This document shows positions 9,405-18,907 of a stretch of 64,000 nt of DNA, in pieces (within the stretch, counting starts at the first letter, position 1; each line of letters opens with the position of its first letter). The position numbers were made by a program, and so were the translations under genes. The notes beneath the pieces are model-generated. The model did no database searches. It was not told the DNA's origin and worked only from the letters and a program-made list of their open reading frames with translations. The stretch comes from Xylanibacter oryzae DSM 17970. GTDB lineage: Bacteria > Bacteroidota > Bacteroidia > Bacteroidales > Bacteroidaceae. Where the stretch lies: assembly GCF_000585355.1 (NCBI RefSeq), contig NZ_KK073873.1, positions 1,018,703 through 1,082,702 of the forward strand, read 5' to 3'.

Positions 9405-9436
9405 CAAAAGTATAACATATGTATGAAACATCCAAA
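9405..9436 (-). promoter_or_regulatory. Promoter of the small basic-protein gene
   Basis: On the minus strand TTTG (9436-9433) is followed after exactly 20 bases by TACTTTTG (9412-9405). This is a full match to the Bacteroidota primary-sigma consensus. The predicted transcript has a leader of about 30 bases. Confidence 0.8.
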
Positions 9437-9700
9437 TTTTTAAACTAGTTTAAACTAGTACAAATTCAACATAATCAATATTATGATAAATAAGATAAAT
9501 TATCCCACTTTTCAAGATATTTTCTGCTATTAAATAATTTTAGAACTAATATTCCATAAAGATACTAAATATTTAGTTAAATTACGCCCAAAACGGGCTC
9601 ATTTGTGTTAAAATGCGCCCTATATATAGAGGGTCTACTCAAATAAGACCAAATTAAGGTAAAATGCTTAAGAGTAATATTAAGATTTAAGGTATTAAAG
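9437..9700 (+). other. Leader and upstream region of rpoD
   Basis: This AT-rich stretch has no gene. It contains short inverted repeats: GCCC/GGGC near 9587-9599, CCCT/AGGG near 9617-9632, and GGTCT/AGACC near 9632-9650. I see no exact TAnnTTTG box, so rpoD may use a weaker or different promoter. The hairpins are small and their role is uncertain. Confidence 0.35.
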
Positions 9701-10573
9701 ATGAGACAATTAAAAATTCAGAAGAGTATTACGAACCGTTCGAGCGAGGCTTTGGACAAGTACCTAGTTGAAATTGGACGTGCTCCATTAATTTCTATTG
9801 ATGAAGAAATTGATTTGGCGCAACAAATTAAAAAAGGCGGCCGCACTGGAGAAAAAGCCAAAGATAAGTTGGTTACTGCGAACTTACGTTTTGTTGTTTC
9901 TGTAGCAAAACAATATCAGCACCAGGGGTTGACATTGACAGACTTGATAGATGAAGGTAATATTGGACTAATTAAAGCTGCACAAAAATTCGACGAGACA
10001 CGTGGTTTTAAATTCATCTCATATGCAGTTTGGTGGATAAGACAGAGTATTCTTCAAGCTATTGCAGAACAGAGTCGTATTGTTCGTCTTCCATTAAATC
10101 AGGTTGGTTCACTCAATAAAATTAATCATGAGATCAATAAATTCGAGCAAGAAAACCAGAGGCGTCCTTCTGTATCAGAATTGTCAGATGCAACAAAACT
10201 AGATGAAGATAAGATCGGACAGTCTCTAATGGCTGATGGTCATCATGTTTCTATTGATGCACCTTTTCAGGATGGTGAAGATAACTGTATGTTAGATGTT
10301 ATGGCAGGAGGTGATGATAGCCGTACAGACCGCCAAGTAGACCACGAGTCAATGGCTCAAGAACTTAATTCTGTTCTTTCAAAAGTATTAAAAGATCGTG
10401 AGATTACAATAATAAGAGAATGTTTTGGCATTGGTTGTCACGAAAAAGGGCTTGAAGAAATAGGCGACCAATTAGGTCTTACGCGTGAGCGTGTACGCCA
10501 AATAAGAGAAAAAAGTATCACAAAGCTACGTGACAGTGGTAATGCAAAAATTCTAGTCAAGTATTTAGGGTAG
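9701..10573 (+). CDS. rpoD: Primary RNA polymerase sigma factor (sigma-70 family, RpoD/SigA type)
   Basis: The 290-residue protein directs RNA polymerase to housekeeping promoters. It starts with MRQLKIQKSITNR and has region 1.2 at about residues 15-45 (ALDKYLVEIGRAPLIS), region 2 at 60-130 with DLIDEGNIGLIKAA and the -10 reading helix FISYAVWWIRQSI, region 3 at 135-215, and region 4 near 230-285 with the helix-turn-helix LEEIGDQLGLTRERVRQI. It has no region 1.1 and no non-conserved insert, as is usual for the short Bacteroidota primary sigma factor. Those proteins read the -33 TTTG and -7 TAnnTTTG boxes seen at many genes in this window. It appears to be monocistronic. Confidence 0.96.
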   Translation: MRQLKIQKSITNRSSEALDKYLVEIGRAPLISIDEEIDLAQQIKKGGRTGEKAKDKLVTANLRFVVSVAKQYQHQGLTLTDLIDEGNIGLIKAAQKFDETRGFKFISYAVWWIRQSILQAIAEQSRIVRLPLNQVGSLNKINHEINKFEQENQRRPSVSELSDATKLDEDKIGQSLMADGHHVSIDAPFQDGEDNCMLDVMAGGDDSRTDRQVDHESMAQELNSVLSKVLKDREITIIRECFGIGCHEKGLEEIGDQLGLTRERVRQIREKSITKLRDSGNAKILVKYLG

Positions 10574-10637
10574 AAACCGCATAAAAACTTTAAGAAAGCA
10601 AACATAGTTACAAAAGACAAGAAACTTCGTTTTTTAT

Positions 10638-10668
10638 TTTGTTCTAGTTTTCGTTTTCACTATCTTTG
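10638..10668 (+). promoter_or_regulatory. Promoter overlapping the start of the DUF5686-type gene
   Basis: TTTG at 10638-10641 and TATCTTTG at 10661-10668 are separated by 19 bases, a full consensus match. Transcription should begin near 10672, only about two bases before the annotated ATG. Confidence 0.8.
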
Positions 10669-10673
10669 CATAA

Positions 10674-12716
10674 ATGAAAGAAAACTGGCATCATAAAACA
10701 TTATATGCGATGCTGGGTATGATTTTTCTCATGCCCAGCATCACTTTTTCTCATGAACGTCCTGACACTGCGTTCATTAGACGTATGTTCAGTTATTCAA
10801 AAACAATAAGCAAAAATACAAATGGACTTAAGACAAATATATACCTAAAATATCGTATTCATACCGATAAAAGAAATTTCACATTGTTTTGTGTACCAAC
10901 AATGTATGAGATTGCAAAAGGTAACCGTGAATATTTTGGTGAAACATACAGTACAATATCATTTAATAAAATAAATGATTATAAAGAACTTGAATATATA
11001 AGTACGGGGACTATTCCACATAATAGGAAAACCTTCCCTACTCTTCTAGGATATCTAACACCAAGTATATATGAAAATACATTATTCAAAAATCAAATAT
11101 TATCTCCATTTGAAAAATCAAATCACAAATATTACAAATATAATGTGACATTTTTATTAAATGGAAAAGTAAAGATAAGTTATAAACCGCGTGTATATAG
11201 CACACAATTAGTTCATGGTTGGGCTTTAGCAGATTATTCAACAGGAAGAATCATAACTGCAGAGATAGATGGAGAATATGACATGGTTGCTTTTGCTGTT
11301 AATTTAGAGATGGGAAAAGAAGGGATAATGTCTTTACTACCTAAAAAATGTGATCTCCATGTGCAGTTTAAATTTCTTGGAAATAAAATACAGTCTTGGT
11401 TAAAATGTTCATTATGTGATCCGATATTACTACCTAGTAACATTTTGGATTCACATAGTCGTAAAACGATGACACTGTTACGTCCGGAACCTCTTACAGA
11501 GCATGAAAACAATATATATAGTAATTTTGACTCTATCAATGCTGTAAAAGATAGCACTCAAAGGAATAAAAAGAGTTATACAAAAAAAACTTCTGAAATA
11601 TGGAATACATTAGGAGAAAACCTTGTAAACAGACTTGGAACTGATTTTGGTGATAATGAAAAAGGCTCTTTTCAAACATCACCGATATTCAACCCTTTAT
11701 ATATGAGTTATTCACAAAGGAAAGGCTTAACATATAGATTTGATGTAAATATAAATTATGATTTCAACAGTAATAGTAATATAGCCTTAAACATAAAAAC
11801 AGGTTTACTATTAAAACTACGCCAATTCTTCGTTGATTTTCCGCTTAAACTAGGGTACAATAATCGGAAACATGCTTTTACTCAATTTACAGTAGGTACA
11901 GGTAATAGAATCACAAATTCCAGTATACTTGATGAAATAAAGCAAGGCAAACCTGACTCTATTAATTTTGACAAGATGAATCTTGATTATTTCAAGGACT
12001 TCTATATGAAATTGGAAAACAACTATGACATATCTGATTATTTAACTATTAATGCCGGAATAGTTTTCCACCGCAGGTCAGCTGTAGACAAGTCCGGATT
12101 TGAAAAAAATAATCGTCCATCTGTATATAAAGCTTTCGCCCCAGCTTTAAGATTAGTATATCGCCCTTTTAAGTGGAATGGACCTGTCATTACAGCAGAC
12201 TACGAAAAATGTTTAGATAAACTAATGGGGTCAGACATGAGTTATGAAAGGTGGGAATTTAATGCATCAATGAAGAAAAATTTTAAAAGGATGTGTGTAT
12301 TGTCAGTAAGGTTTGGTGGTGGCTTTTATACAGCAAAGAGTGATAAAACATACTTTTTAGACTATACTAATTTCAGAGAGAATAATTTAATCGGCGGATG
12401 GAATGATGACTGGACAGGCGATTTCCAGTTATTAAATAGTAATTGGTACAATGCGTCAAGTTATTATGTACGAAATAACATAACCTATGAGCGTCCACTG
12501 CTTATTGCGACATGGATTCCAATAATAGGCCATTATATAGAAAACGAACGTATATACATGAATACACTATTTGTTAATCATCTTAATCCATATATAGAAT
12601 ATGGATATGGTTTTACTAACAGTTTCTTTTCATTAGGAGCTTTTGTTGGAACCATAAATGGAAAATACGATGGATTCGGATGTCGTTTTACATTTGAATT
12701 GTTTAGTAAATGGTAA
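10674..12716 (+). CDS. Outer-membrane beta-barrel protein, DUF5686-like
   Basis: The 680-residue protein is exported (hydrophobic segment at residues 11-24, cut near TFS-H). Residues 30-240 form a soluble region with the YKYNVTFLLNGKVKISYKP and STGRIITAEIDGEYDM strands that resemble the DUF5686 core. From about residue 345 to the C-terminus there are many alternating aromatic strands, and the protein ends with a strand terminating in LFSKW, as expected of an outer-membrane barrel. Usual DUF5686 proteins also carry an N-terminal carboxypeptidase-like regulatory domain, which is missing here. The promoter sits so close to the ATG that the mRNA would be leaderless, or the real start is the in-frame ATG at 10710. 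Function is unknown. The gene lies 18 bases before addA. Confidence 0.78.
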   Translation: MKENWHHKTLYAMLGMIFLMPSITFSHERPDTAFIRRMFSYSKTISKNTNGLKTNIYLKYRIHTDKRNFTLFCVPTMYEIAKGNREYFGETYSTISFNKINDYKELEYISTGTIPHNRKTFPTLLGYLTPSIYENTLFKNQILSPFEKSNHKYYKYNVTFLLNGKVKISYKPRVYSTQLVHGWALADYSTGRIITAEIDGEYDMVAFAVNLEMGKEGIMSLLPKKCDLHVQFKFLGNKIQSWLKCSLCDPILLPSNILDSHSRKTMTLLRPEPLTEHENNIYSNFDSINAVKDSTQRNKKSYTKKTSEIWNTLGENLVNRLGTDFGDNEKGSFQTSPIFNPLYMSYSQRKGLTYRFDVNINYDFNSNSNIALNIKTGLLLKLRQFFVDFPLKLGYNNRKHAFTQFTVGTGNRITNSSILDEIKQGKPDSINFDKMNLDYFKDFYMKLENNYDISDYLTINAGIVFHRRSAVDKSGFEKNNRPSVYKAFAPALRLVYRPFKWNGPVITADYEKCLDKLMGSDMSYERWEFNASMKKNFKRMCVLSVRFGGGFYTAKSDKTYFLDYTNFRENNLIGGWNDDWTGDFQLLNSNWYNASSYYVRNNITYERPLLIATWIPIIGHYIENERIYMNTLFVNHLNPYIEYGYGFTNSFFSLGAFVGTINGKYDGFGCRFTFELFSKW

Positions 12717-12734
12717 TTAAAGAAAAATATTTAT

Positions 12735-15700
12735 ATGCAAAAACCACTAACTGTATACAAAGCAAGTGCTGGAAGCGGAAAGACTTTCACTCTTGCAACA
12801 GAATATATTAAACTTTTGATTGAGAACCCACAGAGTTATAGTAAAATACTTGCTGTTACGTTTACAAACAAAGCAACAGAAGAGATGAAAATGCGTATAC
12901 TTAGTCATTTATATGGCATATGGAAAGATTTGCCAGACTCTAAAGTATACAAGTCTGTAGTAATGAAGTCTTTGGATAATGTATCAGAAAAATATGTGTC
13001 GGATCAGGCTGGGAAAGCGCTATCTCTCCTACTCCATAATTTCAATTATTTCCGTGTTGAAACTATTGATTCCTTTTTTCAGTGCGTACTTCGCAACCTT
13101 GCAAGAGAATTGGATTTAACGCCAAATTTACGCATTGGACTCAATGATTATCAAGTAGAAGAACAAGCTGTTGATTCTATTCTTGAAAATTTAGATAATA
13201 GTAGCGAAATGCTACAATGGTTATTTTCTTATATAATGGAAAATATATCTGATGATAAGACATGGAATGTTATTTGGCAAATAAAAAAATTCGGAAAGAC
13301 TATATTTAGAGATTATTATAAAGATGAAAGTAAGAATCTAAACATAAGACTCTCTGATAAAAATTTTCTAGACAACTATATTCGTCAGATAAGAGAAATA
13401 AGAGATAAAGCTAAAGACACTATGACAATGTATGCAGAGTCATTCTTTGATGCTTTAGATAATGAGGGACTTAAAGTGGAAAATCTTAAGGGAGGTTCTC
13501 GTGGCATTTCGAGTTACTTCAATAAACTAAAAAGTGACGATTTTAGCGACGATAAATGTATTAATGTAACGATGGCTGCTCATTTGGAGAATCCTGCTAA
13601 TTGGATTAAAAAGAGCACTAAGGATGGCCGTAATATTCTCAACATTGTGGAATCTACTCTATATCCTGTATTGAAATGTGCAGAAAATGTTCGTTCTGAA
13701 CAATGGAAGCTTTACAAGTCAGCTTCGGCCACATTACGACACATAAGTCAACTTAGGCTTTTGAATGTTATAGAAAAGAAGGTTAGAGAAATAAACGATG
13801 AAGCCGGTCGATTTTTGTTAAGTGACACCCAACAGTTATTACATGAACTAATTGATGATAGTGATTCTCCTTTTATATTTGAGAAAATAGGTGCAAAGCT
13901 TGAACATATAATGATTGATGAATTTCAGGATACGAGCATTGTGCAGTGGCAAAACTTTAAAATATTATTATATGAATGTATGAGTCATGACAATAAGAAC
14001 CTTATCGTAGGCGATGTAAAACAAAGTATATATCGATGGCGTTCTGGTGATTGGCGATTACTAAATAATATAGATAAACAGTTTAACGGTAAACAGTTGG
14101 ACGTACTAAGTCTATCTACAAATTATCGTTCTCAACGCAATATAATACAATTTAACAACTATTTCTTTGGGTCTGCAACGGCTATACAATGTCGTGAATT
14201 ATCTGAAAAAGGAAATACAAAGGAAGCTGAGCAACTAGAACGGGCTTATTCTGATGTAATTCAATCTATACCTGATAATAAGGCGATTGCAGGACTTGTT
14301 AGGATAACTATGTTGTCTACAGATAATTATGAAGATAAAATGCTTTGTGAGACACTTGATACAATCAAATATTTAATAAGCAAAGATATTGATGCTTCAA
14401 AGATAGCTGTTCTTTTAAGGAAAAATGGGAATATTGTAAAGACTGCAAATTACTTATCTGAACATTTAGAAGGAGTTAAGATTGTTTCTGATGAAGCTTT
14501 TCGCCTAGATGCTTCTATTTCTGTATTGATTCTTGTTCAATCATTGCAGTTACTTGCACATCCAGAAGATCGCTTAGCAAAGTCATTTTTAGTTAAAGCT
14601 TTCCAAAAACAGATATTGTGTAATGAGCTATCTGACAATGAGATATTTGTATCTGATAAAGCGATGGGTGAATTATTGCCGGAGTCTTTTATACTTAATT
14701 TTGAAAAACTCAAAACCATTTCGTTATACGACCTTGTAGAGCAATTATATAAAATATTCTCTTTAGACAAATTGCCTGGACAGAGCGCATATATCTGTAC
14801 CTTTTTCGACCAAATAAGTTCTTTTGTATCTGAAAGTAGTACAGATATTGATGATTTTCTAGAAGAATGGAATAATTCCATCTGTTCAAAAACAATACAA
14901 AGTGATGAATTGGACGGTATACGTTTAATTACAATACACAAAAGCAAAGGACTTGAGTATGATAATGTAATAGTGCCTTTTTGCGACTGGAACCTTGATA
15001 GCAGAGATACAATATGGTGTGAACCAAATATAGAACCATTCTCACAACTCCCTATTGTCCCCATTGATTGTAGTGCAAAAAACATGGTGGGTACTATATA
15101 TGAAAAAGATTATATTAACGAAAGCCTTCAAAACACTGTAGACAATCTAAATTTATTATATGTAGCTTTCACAAGAGCTAAAAACAATCTTTTCGTAATT
15201 GGTAAAAAAGATACATATGCTAATAATCGTTCTCAACTTATTCAAGCCACTTTAGAAAGTCTAATTAATAGTATGCCTGGTTGTACCATTAAAAATAATT
15301 ATAATGGTGATAATCTATTGTTTGAATACGGTTCTATATGTATAAAAGAAATGATAGTTGGCAATACTTCAAAAAATGTTTTTTTGCAAGAAACCAAACC
15401 AGAAAGTATAGAAATTAAGTCATTTGATAATCCTGTCGGATTCAGACAAAGTAATAAAAGTATTGAATTTATCGAAAATGAAGAAGATGATGAAGAATTT
15501 TCACAAAACAATTATATTCAGATAGGTAATATTCTACACCATTTATTTTCAACAATACGAAATATTAATGATATAGATCCAGTGCTTCATCAATTTCAAT
15601 CAGAAGGTTTGCTTTACGATGAGAGTATTACAAAAGACAAATTATCTAAAATGATAGGTCTTAGACTTAAAGATAAACGTGTAGAAGATTGGTTCTCGCC

Positions 15701-15959
15701 ACACTGGACTGTTTTTAATGAATGTTCTATAATAAGTGTGGATAAAGAAACCAACGAAATAATTGAAAAACGTCCAGATAGAGTAATAACAGATGGTAAA
15801 CAGATTATTGTGATTGATTTCAAGTTCGGTAAACAGAATTATAAATACCAATATCAAGTAAAAGAATATATGAATCTTCTTGTTGGCATGGGATACAAAA
15901 GTATCAAAGGATATATTTGGTACGTATATAGTAATCAAATAAACGAAATAGAGTTATGA
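12735..15959 (+). CDS. addA: AddA-like helicase-nuclease of the double-strand break repair complex
   Basis: This 1074-residue protein is a UvrD-type superfamily 1A helicase fused to a RecB-type nuclease. Walker A (ASAGSGKTF) lies at residues 9-17 and motif Ia (AVTFTNKATEEM) near 40. Motif II (MIDEFQDTS) lies near residue 395, motif III (GDVKQSIYRWRSGD) near 425, and motif VI (YVAFTRAKNN) near 815. The C-terminal PD-(D/E)XK domain shows GNILHHLF, then RPDRV and VIDFKFGK near residues 1015-1035. With AddB it resects broken DNA ends for RecA loading. The final four bases overlap the addB start (ATGA), so translation is probably coupled. Confidence 0.92.
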   Translation: MQKPLTVYKASAGSGKTFTLATEYIKLLIENPQSYSKILAVTFTNKATEEMKMRILSHLYGIWKDLPDSKVYKSVVMKSLDNVSEKYVSDQAGKALSLLLHNFNYFRVETIDSFFQCVLRNLARELDLTPNLRIGLNDYQVEEQAVDSILENLDNSSEMLQWLFSYIMENISDDKTWNVIWQIKKFGKTIFRDYYKDESKNLNIRLSDKNFLDNYIRQIREIRDKAKDTMTMYAESFFDALDNEGLKVENLKGGSRGISSYFNKLKSDDFSDDKCINVTMAAHLENPANWIKKSTKDGRNILNIVESTLYPVLKCAENVRSEQWKLYKSASATLRHISQLRLLNVIEKKVREINDEAGRFLLSDTQQLLHELIDDSDSPFIFEKIGAKLEHIMIDEFQDTSIVQWQNFKILLYECMSHDNKNLIVGDVKQSIYRWRSGDWRLLNNIDKQFNGKQLDVLSLSTNYRSQRNIIQFNNYFFGSATAIQCRELSEKGNTKEAEQLERAYSDVIQSIPDNKAIAGLVRITMLSTDNYEDKMLCETLDTIKYLISKDIDASKIAVLLRKNGNIVKTANYLSEHLEGVKIVSDEAFRLDASISVLILVQSLQLLAHPEDRLAKSFLVKAFQKQILCNELSDNEIFVSDKAMGELLPESFILNFEKLKTISLYDLVEQLYKIFSLDKLPGQSAYICTFFDQISSFVSESSTDIDDFLEEWNNSICSKTIQSDELDGIRLITIHKSKGLEYDNVIVPFCDWNLDSRDTIWCEPNIEPFSQLPIVPIDCSAKNMVGTIYEKDYINESLQNTVDNLNLLYVAFTRAKNNLFVIGKKDTYANNRSQLIQATLESLINSMPGCTIKNNYNGDNLLFEYGSICIKEMIVGNTSKNVFLQETKPESIEIKSFDNPVGFRQSNKSIEFIENEEDDEEFSQNNYIQIGNILHHLFSTIRNINDIDPVLHQFQSEGLLYDESITKDKLSKMIGLRLKDKRVEDWFSPHWTVFNECSIISVDKETNEIIEKRPDRVITDGKQIIVIDFKFGKQNYKYQYQVKEYMNLLVGMGYKSIKGYIWYVYSNQINEIEL

Positions 15960-18823
15960 AAAAAACATTTTTGCAATATACAGCTGAAAGTCTTTTAGAA
16001 AAATTCAATTGCGATTTGTCTGGGGTAACAGTAGTTTTTCCAAACAAGAGAGCCTCACTATTCTTTAATGAATATTTAGCGAGAGCCGCTAAACGCCCTA
16101 TTTGGAGCCCATCTTATATTACTATCAGTGAACTATTTCGTCAACATTCTAAACTTACGGTTGGCGACCCTATTAAATTAATTTGTGATTTACACAAGAG
16201 CTTTGTACGCCAAACAGGAATTGATGAAACTTTAGATAGATTCTATGGCTGGGGTCAATTACTTTTGGCTGATTTTGATGATATAGATAAAAATATGGCC
16301 GATGCCGACAAGGTCTTCCAGAATCTATCTGATTATCATAATTTCGATAATATTGATTATCTTAGTGATGAACAGATAAAAGTCCTCCATAAATTTTTCG
16401 AAAACTTTGATGAGACACACAATAGCAAACTAAAAGATAAGTTTTTAAAATTATGGAGCAGATTGAGGAACATTTATGAAGACTATAATTTACAATTAAC
16501 TAATCAAGGAATTGCATATGAAGGTGCATTGTATCGTAAGGTAGTACAAGACAACACGACAGATTTTGACTGTCGCTGTTATGTCTTTGTTGGTTTCAAT
16601 GTCCTCCAAAAGGTTGAAACTATGCTATTTGATCATCTTATAAAAGAAAAAAAGGCTTTGTTCTATTGGGATTTCGACAAATATTATCTTAATGACAAAA
16701 GTGAAGCAGGACATTACGTTAAACAATACTTAAAGAGATATCCAAATGAATTAGATTATGATGACGATAATATTTATAATAATTTCTCAAACAAAAAAGA
16801 TATAACTTATATTAGCGTACCAACAGAAAATATACAGGCACGTTATATTACAAAATGGCTACGTTCAAATAATCGCATTGAAGCAGGACGTAATACAGCT
16901 ATAGTACTTTGTGATGAAAGCCTTTTACAGGGCGTAATTCATTGTTTACCACCCGAAGCTGATAAAGTTAATATAACTATAGGATACCCGTTGTCTCAGT
17001 CTCCTGTATATTCATTCGTATGTAAATTAATAAAATTACAGACTTCTGGCTACTCTAACAATGATGGTAGGTTCCGCCTTAATTATGTAAAATCATTACT
17101 TAAACATCCTTATGCTAATTATGTTTCAGAGAACTGTACTACTTTATTAAATAGCATAAACGAGAATAAAATATCGTATTTATATTTAAGTCAATTATGT
17201 ATTGATGAAAATTTCACAATGCTATTTGGAATGTCACATGAGAAAGGAACTACACGTGAATTTCTTTGCGAATTATCGCACTGGATACTGATTGTTCTAA
17301 AACACATAGCAAAACAAAAAGTAGACAATGCACTATTATTTCAAGAATCTGTATTCCGTACATATACGATTATTAACAGATTGGTAAACCTTATTGAGAG
17401 TGATGACTTGGATGTAGATATAAACACATATGAGAGACTCTTGGGACAGATAATCAGCTCAAGCAACATTCCATTCCACGGAGAACCAGCCATTGGAGTT
17501 CAGATAATGGGTTTATTGGAAACTCGAAATTTAGATTTTGATCACGTTCTGTTAATATCATGTAATGAGGGCAATATGCCTAAAGGTGTAAATGACTCAT
17601 CTTTCATACCATATAGCATACGAAAATCTTATGGACTAACTGTAATAGACAATAAAGTAGCTATCTATGCATATTATTTTCATCGCCTTCTACAAAGAGC
17701 TGATGATATTACAATTACTTATAATAACTCTACTGAAAATGGAAAAACAGGAGAGATGAGTCGTTTCATGCTTCAAATGATGGTTGAAGGTAATCATAAT
17801 ATATTATATAAGACCCTACGTACAGGACAGTCTAACATTAAAAGAAATGTTGACAATATAGAAAAGACAGACGCTGTATACAAAATATTATGCGACCGCT
17901 TTTCTGGCGACAATCTGCTTACACCAACAGCTATCAATAAATATATGAGATGTCAATTGCAATTTTATTATAACTACATTGCGGGTATAAAAGAACCTGA
18001 AGAAAATGATGAAGATAAGATTGACAATAGAATTTTTGGAAATATATTTCATGATTCAGTGGAGTATATCTATAAAAGATTGCAAATTAATAATGGTGAA
18101 GTAAGAAAAGGTGATATAGAAGCTTTGCTGAAGAATAAATTTGAGATAGAGATAATTGTTGATAAGATATTTGCTAAAGATTTGTTTAATGCAAAAGACA
18201 ATAGTACTTTTAAGCCTCAATATAATGGCATACAATTAATCAACCGTGAAGTGATTATTAAGTACATAAATCAATTGTTGGAAATAGATATGAAATTAGC
18301 TCCATTTACAATATTAGGAGTAGAAAAGGAAGTGAAAAAAGATATGAGTATAGGTAATTTAAATATTAAGATTGGGGGGCGTATTGATAGATTAGACATA
18401 ATTAGAGACGATGAGGGAGAGCGTATAAGGGTTGTGGATTATAAGACTGGCTCGTATTTGCCATATCCACTAAAAGGAGTTGATGAAATTTTTGACCCAA
18501 AAAAGATACAAAATCATAATGATTATTACTTACAGACATTTCTTTATTCATTGTTGGTTCATGATTCGCAGGAGTATAATACAGAAGATCTACCTGTTAG
18601 TCCTGCGCTGCTCTATATACAGCATTCTGGAGTTCAGAATTATGACCCTACCCTATGCTTTGGAAAAGAAAAAATAGTCAATGTAGCTAGCTATAGAAAC
18701 AGTTATATGACAAATTTACTCCATGTAATAAATAAAATATTTGATAAATCAGACATGTTTGAGCCTACTAATGATGAAAATATTTGTTCTACGTGTCCTT
18801 ATGCTAATATGTGTGGAATTTAG
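15956..18823 (+). CDS. addB: AddB-like PD-(D/E)XK nuclease subunit with iron-sulfur cysteines
   Basis: The 955-residue partner of AddA overlaps it by four bases. The N-terminal half has an inactive helicase fold: the Walker A position reads VVFPNKRASLFF with no GKT. The nuclease domain has GNIFHDSV near residue 698, RIDRLDII near 808 and VVDYKTG near 826. A lone cysteine in YMRCQLQFYY (about residue 664) and the C-terminal CSTCPYANMCG fit the four cysteines that bind the 4Fe-4S staple of AddB nucleases. Its length is lower than Bacillus AddB (about 1160) but fits Bacteroidota relatives. The gene ends before a separate promoter that drives uvrA. Confidence 0.88.
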   Translation: MKKTFLQYTAESLLEKFNCDLSGVTVVFPNKRASLFFNEYLARAAKRPIWSPSYITISELFRQHSKLTVGDPIKLICDLHKSFVRQTGIDETLDRFYGWGQLLLADFDDIDKNMADADKVFQNLSDYHNFDNIDYLSDEQIKVLHKFFENFDETHNSKLKDKFLKLWSRLRNIYEDYNLQLTNQGIAYEGALYRKVVQDNTTDFDCRCYVFVGFNVLQKVETMLFDHLIKEKKALFYWDFDKYYLNDKSEAGHYVKQYLKRYPNELDYDDDNIYNNFSNKKDITYISVPTENIQARYITKWLRSNNRIEAGRNTAIVLCDESLLQGVIHCLPPEADKVNITIGYPLSQSPVYSFVCKLIKLQTSGYSNNDGRFRLNYVKSLLKHPYANYVSENCTTLLNSINENKISYLYLSQLCIDENFTMLFGMSHEKGTTREFLCELSHWILIVLKHIAKQKVDNALLFQESVFRTYTIINRLVNLIESDDLDVDINTYERLLGQIISSSNIPFHGEPAIGVQIMGLLETRNLDFDHVLLISCNEGNMPKGVNDSSFIPYSIRKSYGLTVIDNKVAIYAYYFHRLLQRADDITITYNNSTENGKTGEMSRFMLQMMVEGNHNILYKTLRTGQSNIKRNVDNIEKTDAVYKILCDRFSGDNLLTPTAINKYMRCQLQFYYNYIAGIKEPEENDEDKIDNRIFGNIFHDSVEYIYKRLQINNGEVRKGDIEALLKNKFEIEIIVDKIFAKDLFNAKDNSTFKPQYNGIQLINREVIIKYINQLLEIDMKLAPFTILGVEKEVKKDMSIGNLNIKIGGRIDRLDIIRDDEGERIRVVDYKTGSYLPYPLKGVDEIFDPKKIQNHNDYYLQTFLYSLLVHDSQEYNTEDLPVSPALLYIQHSGVQNYDPTLCFGKEKIVNVASYRNSYMTNLLHVINKIFDKSDMFEPTNDENICSTCPYANMCGI

Positions 18824-18849
18824 ACAGGCTCAAAAAACGGTATATTTAT

Positions 18850-18880
18850 TTTGAATATTCTGAAACTTACATTAACTTTG
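18850..18880 (+). promoter_or_regulatory. Promoter of uvrA
   Basis: TTTG at 18850-18853 and TAACTTTG at 18873-18880 are spaced by 19 bases, a full consensus match. The leader to the ATG at 18908 is about 24 bases. Confidence 0.82.
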
Positions 18881-18907
18881 CACACTTAAACAGATAGGAC
18901 AAACAAT

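Noticed and set aside
9221..9415. 64-codon plus-strand frame
   Set aside because: It begins in the terminator stem and is antisense to the better supported 39-residue gene.
14537..15085. 182-codon minus-strand frame
   Set aside because: It is a shadow of the AddA coding region.
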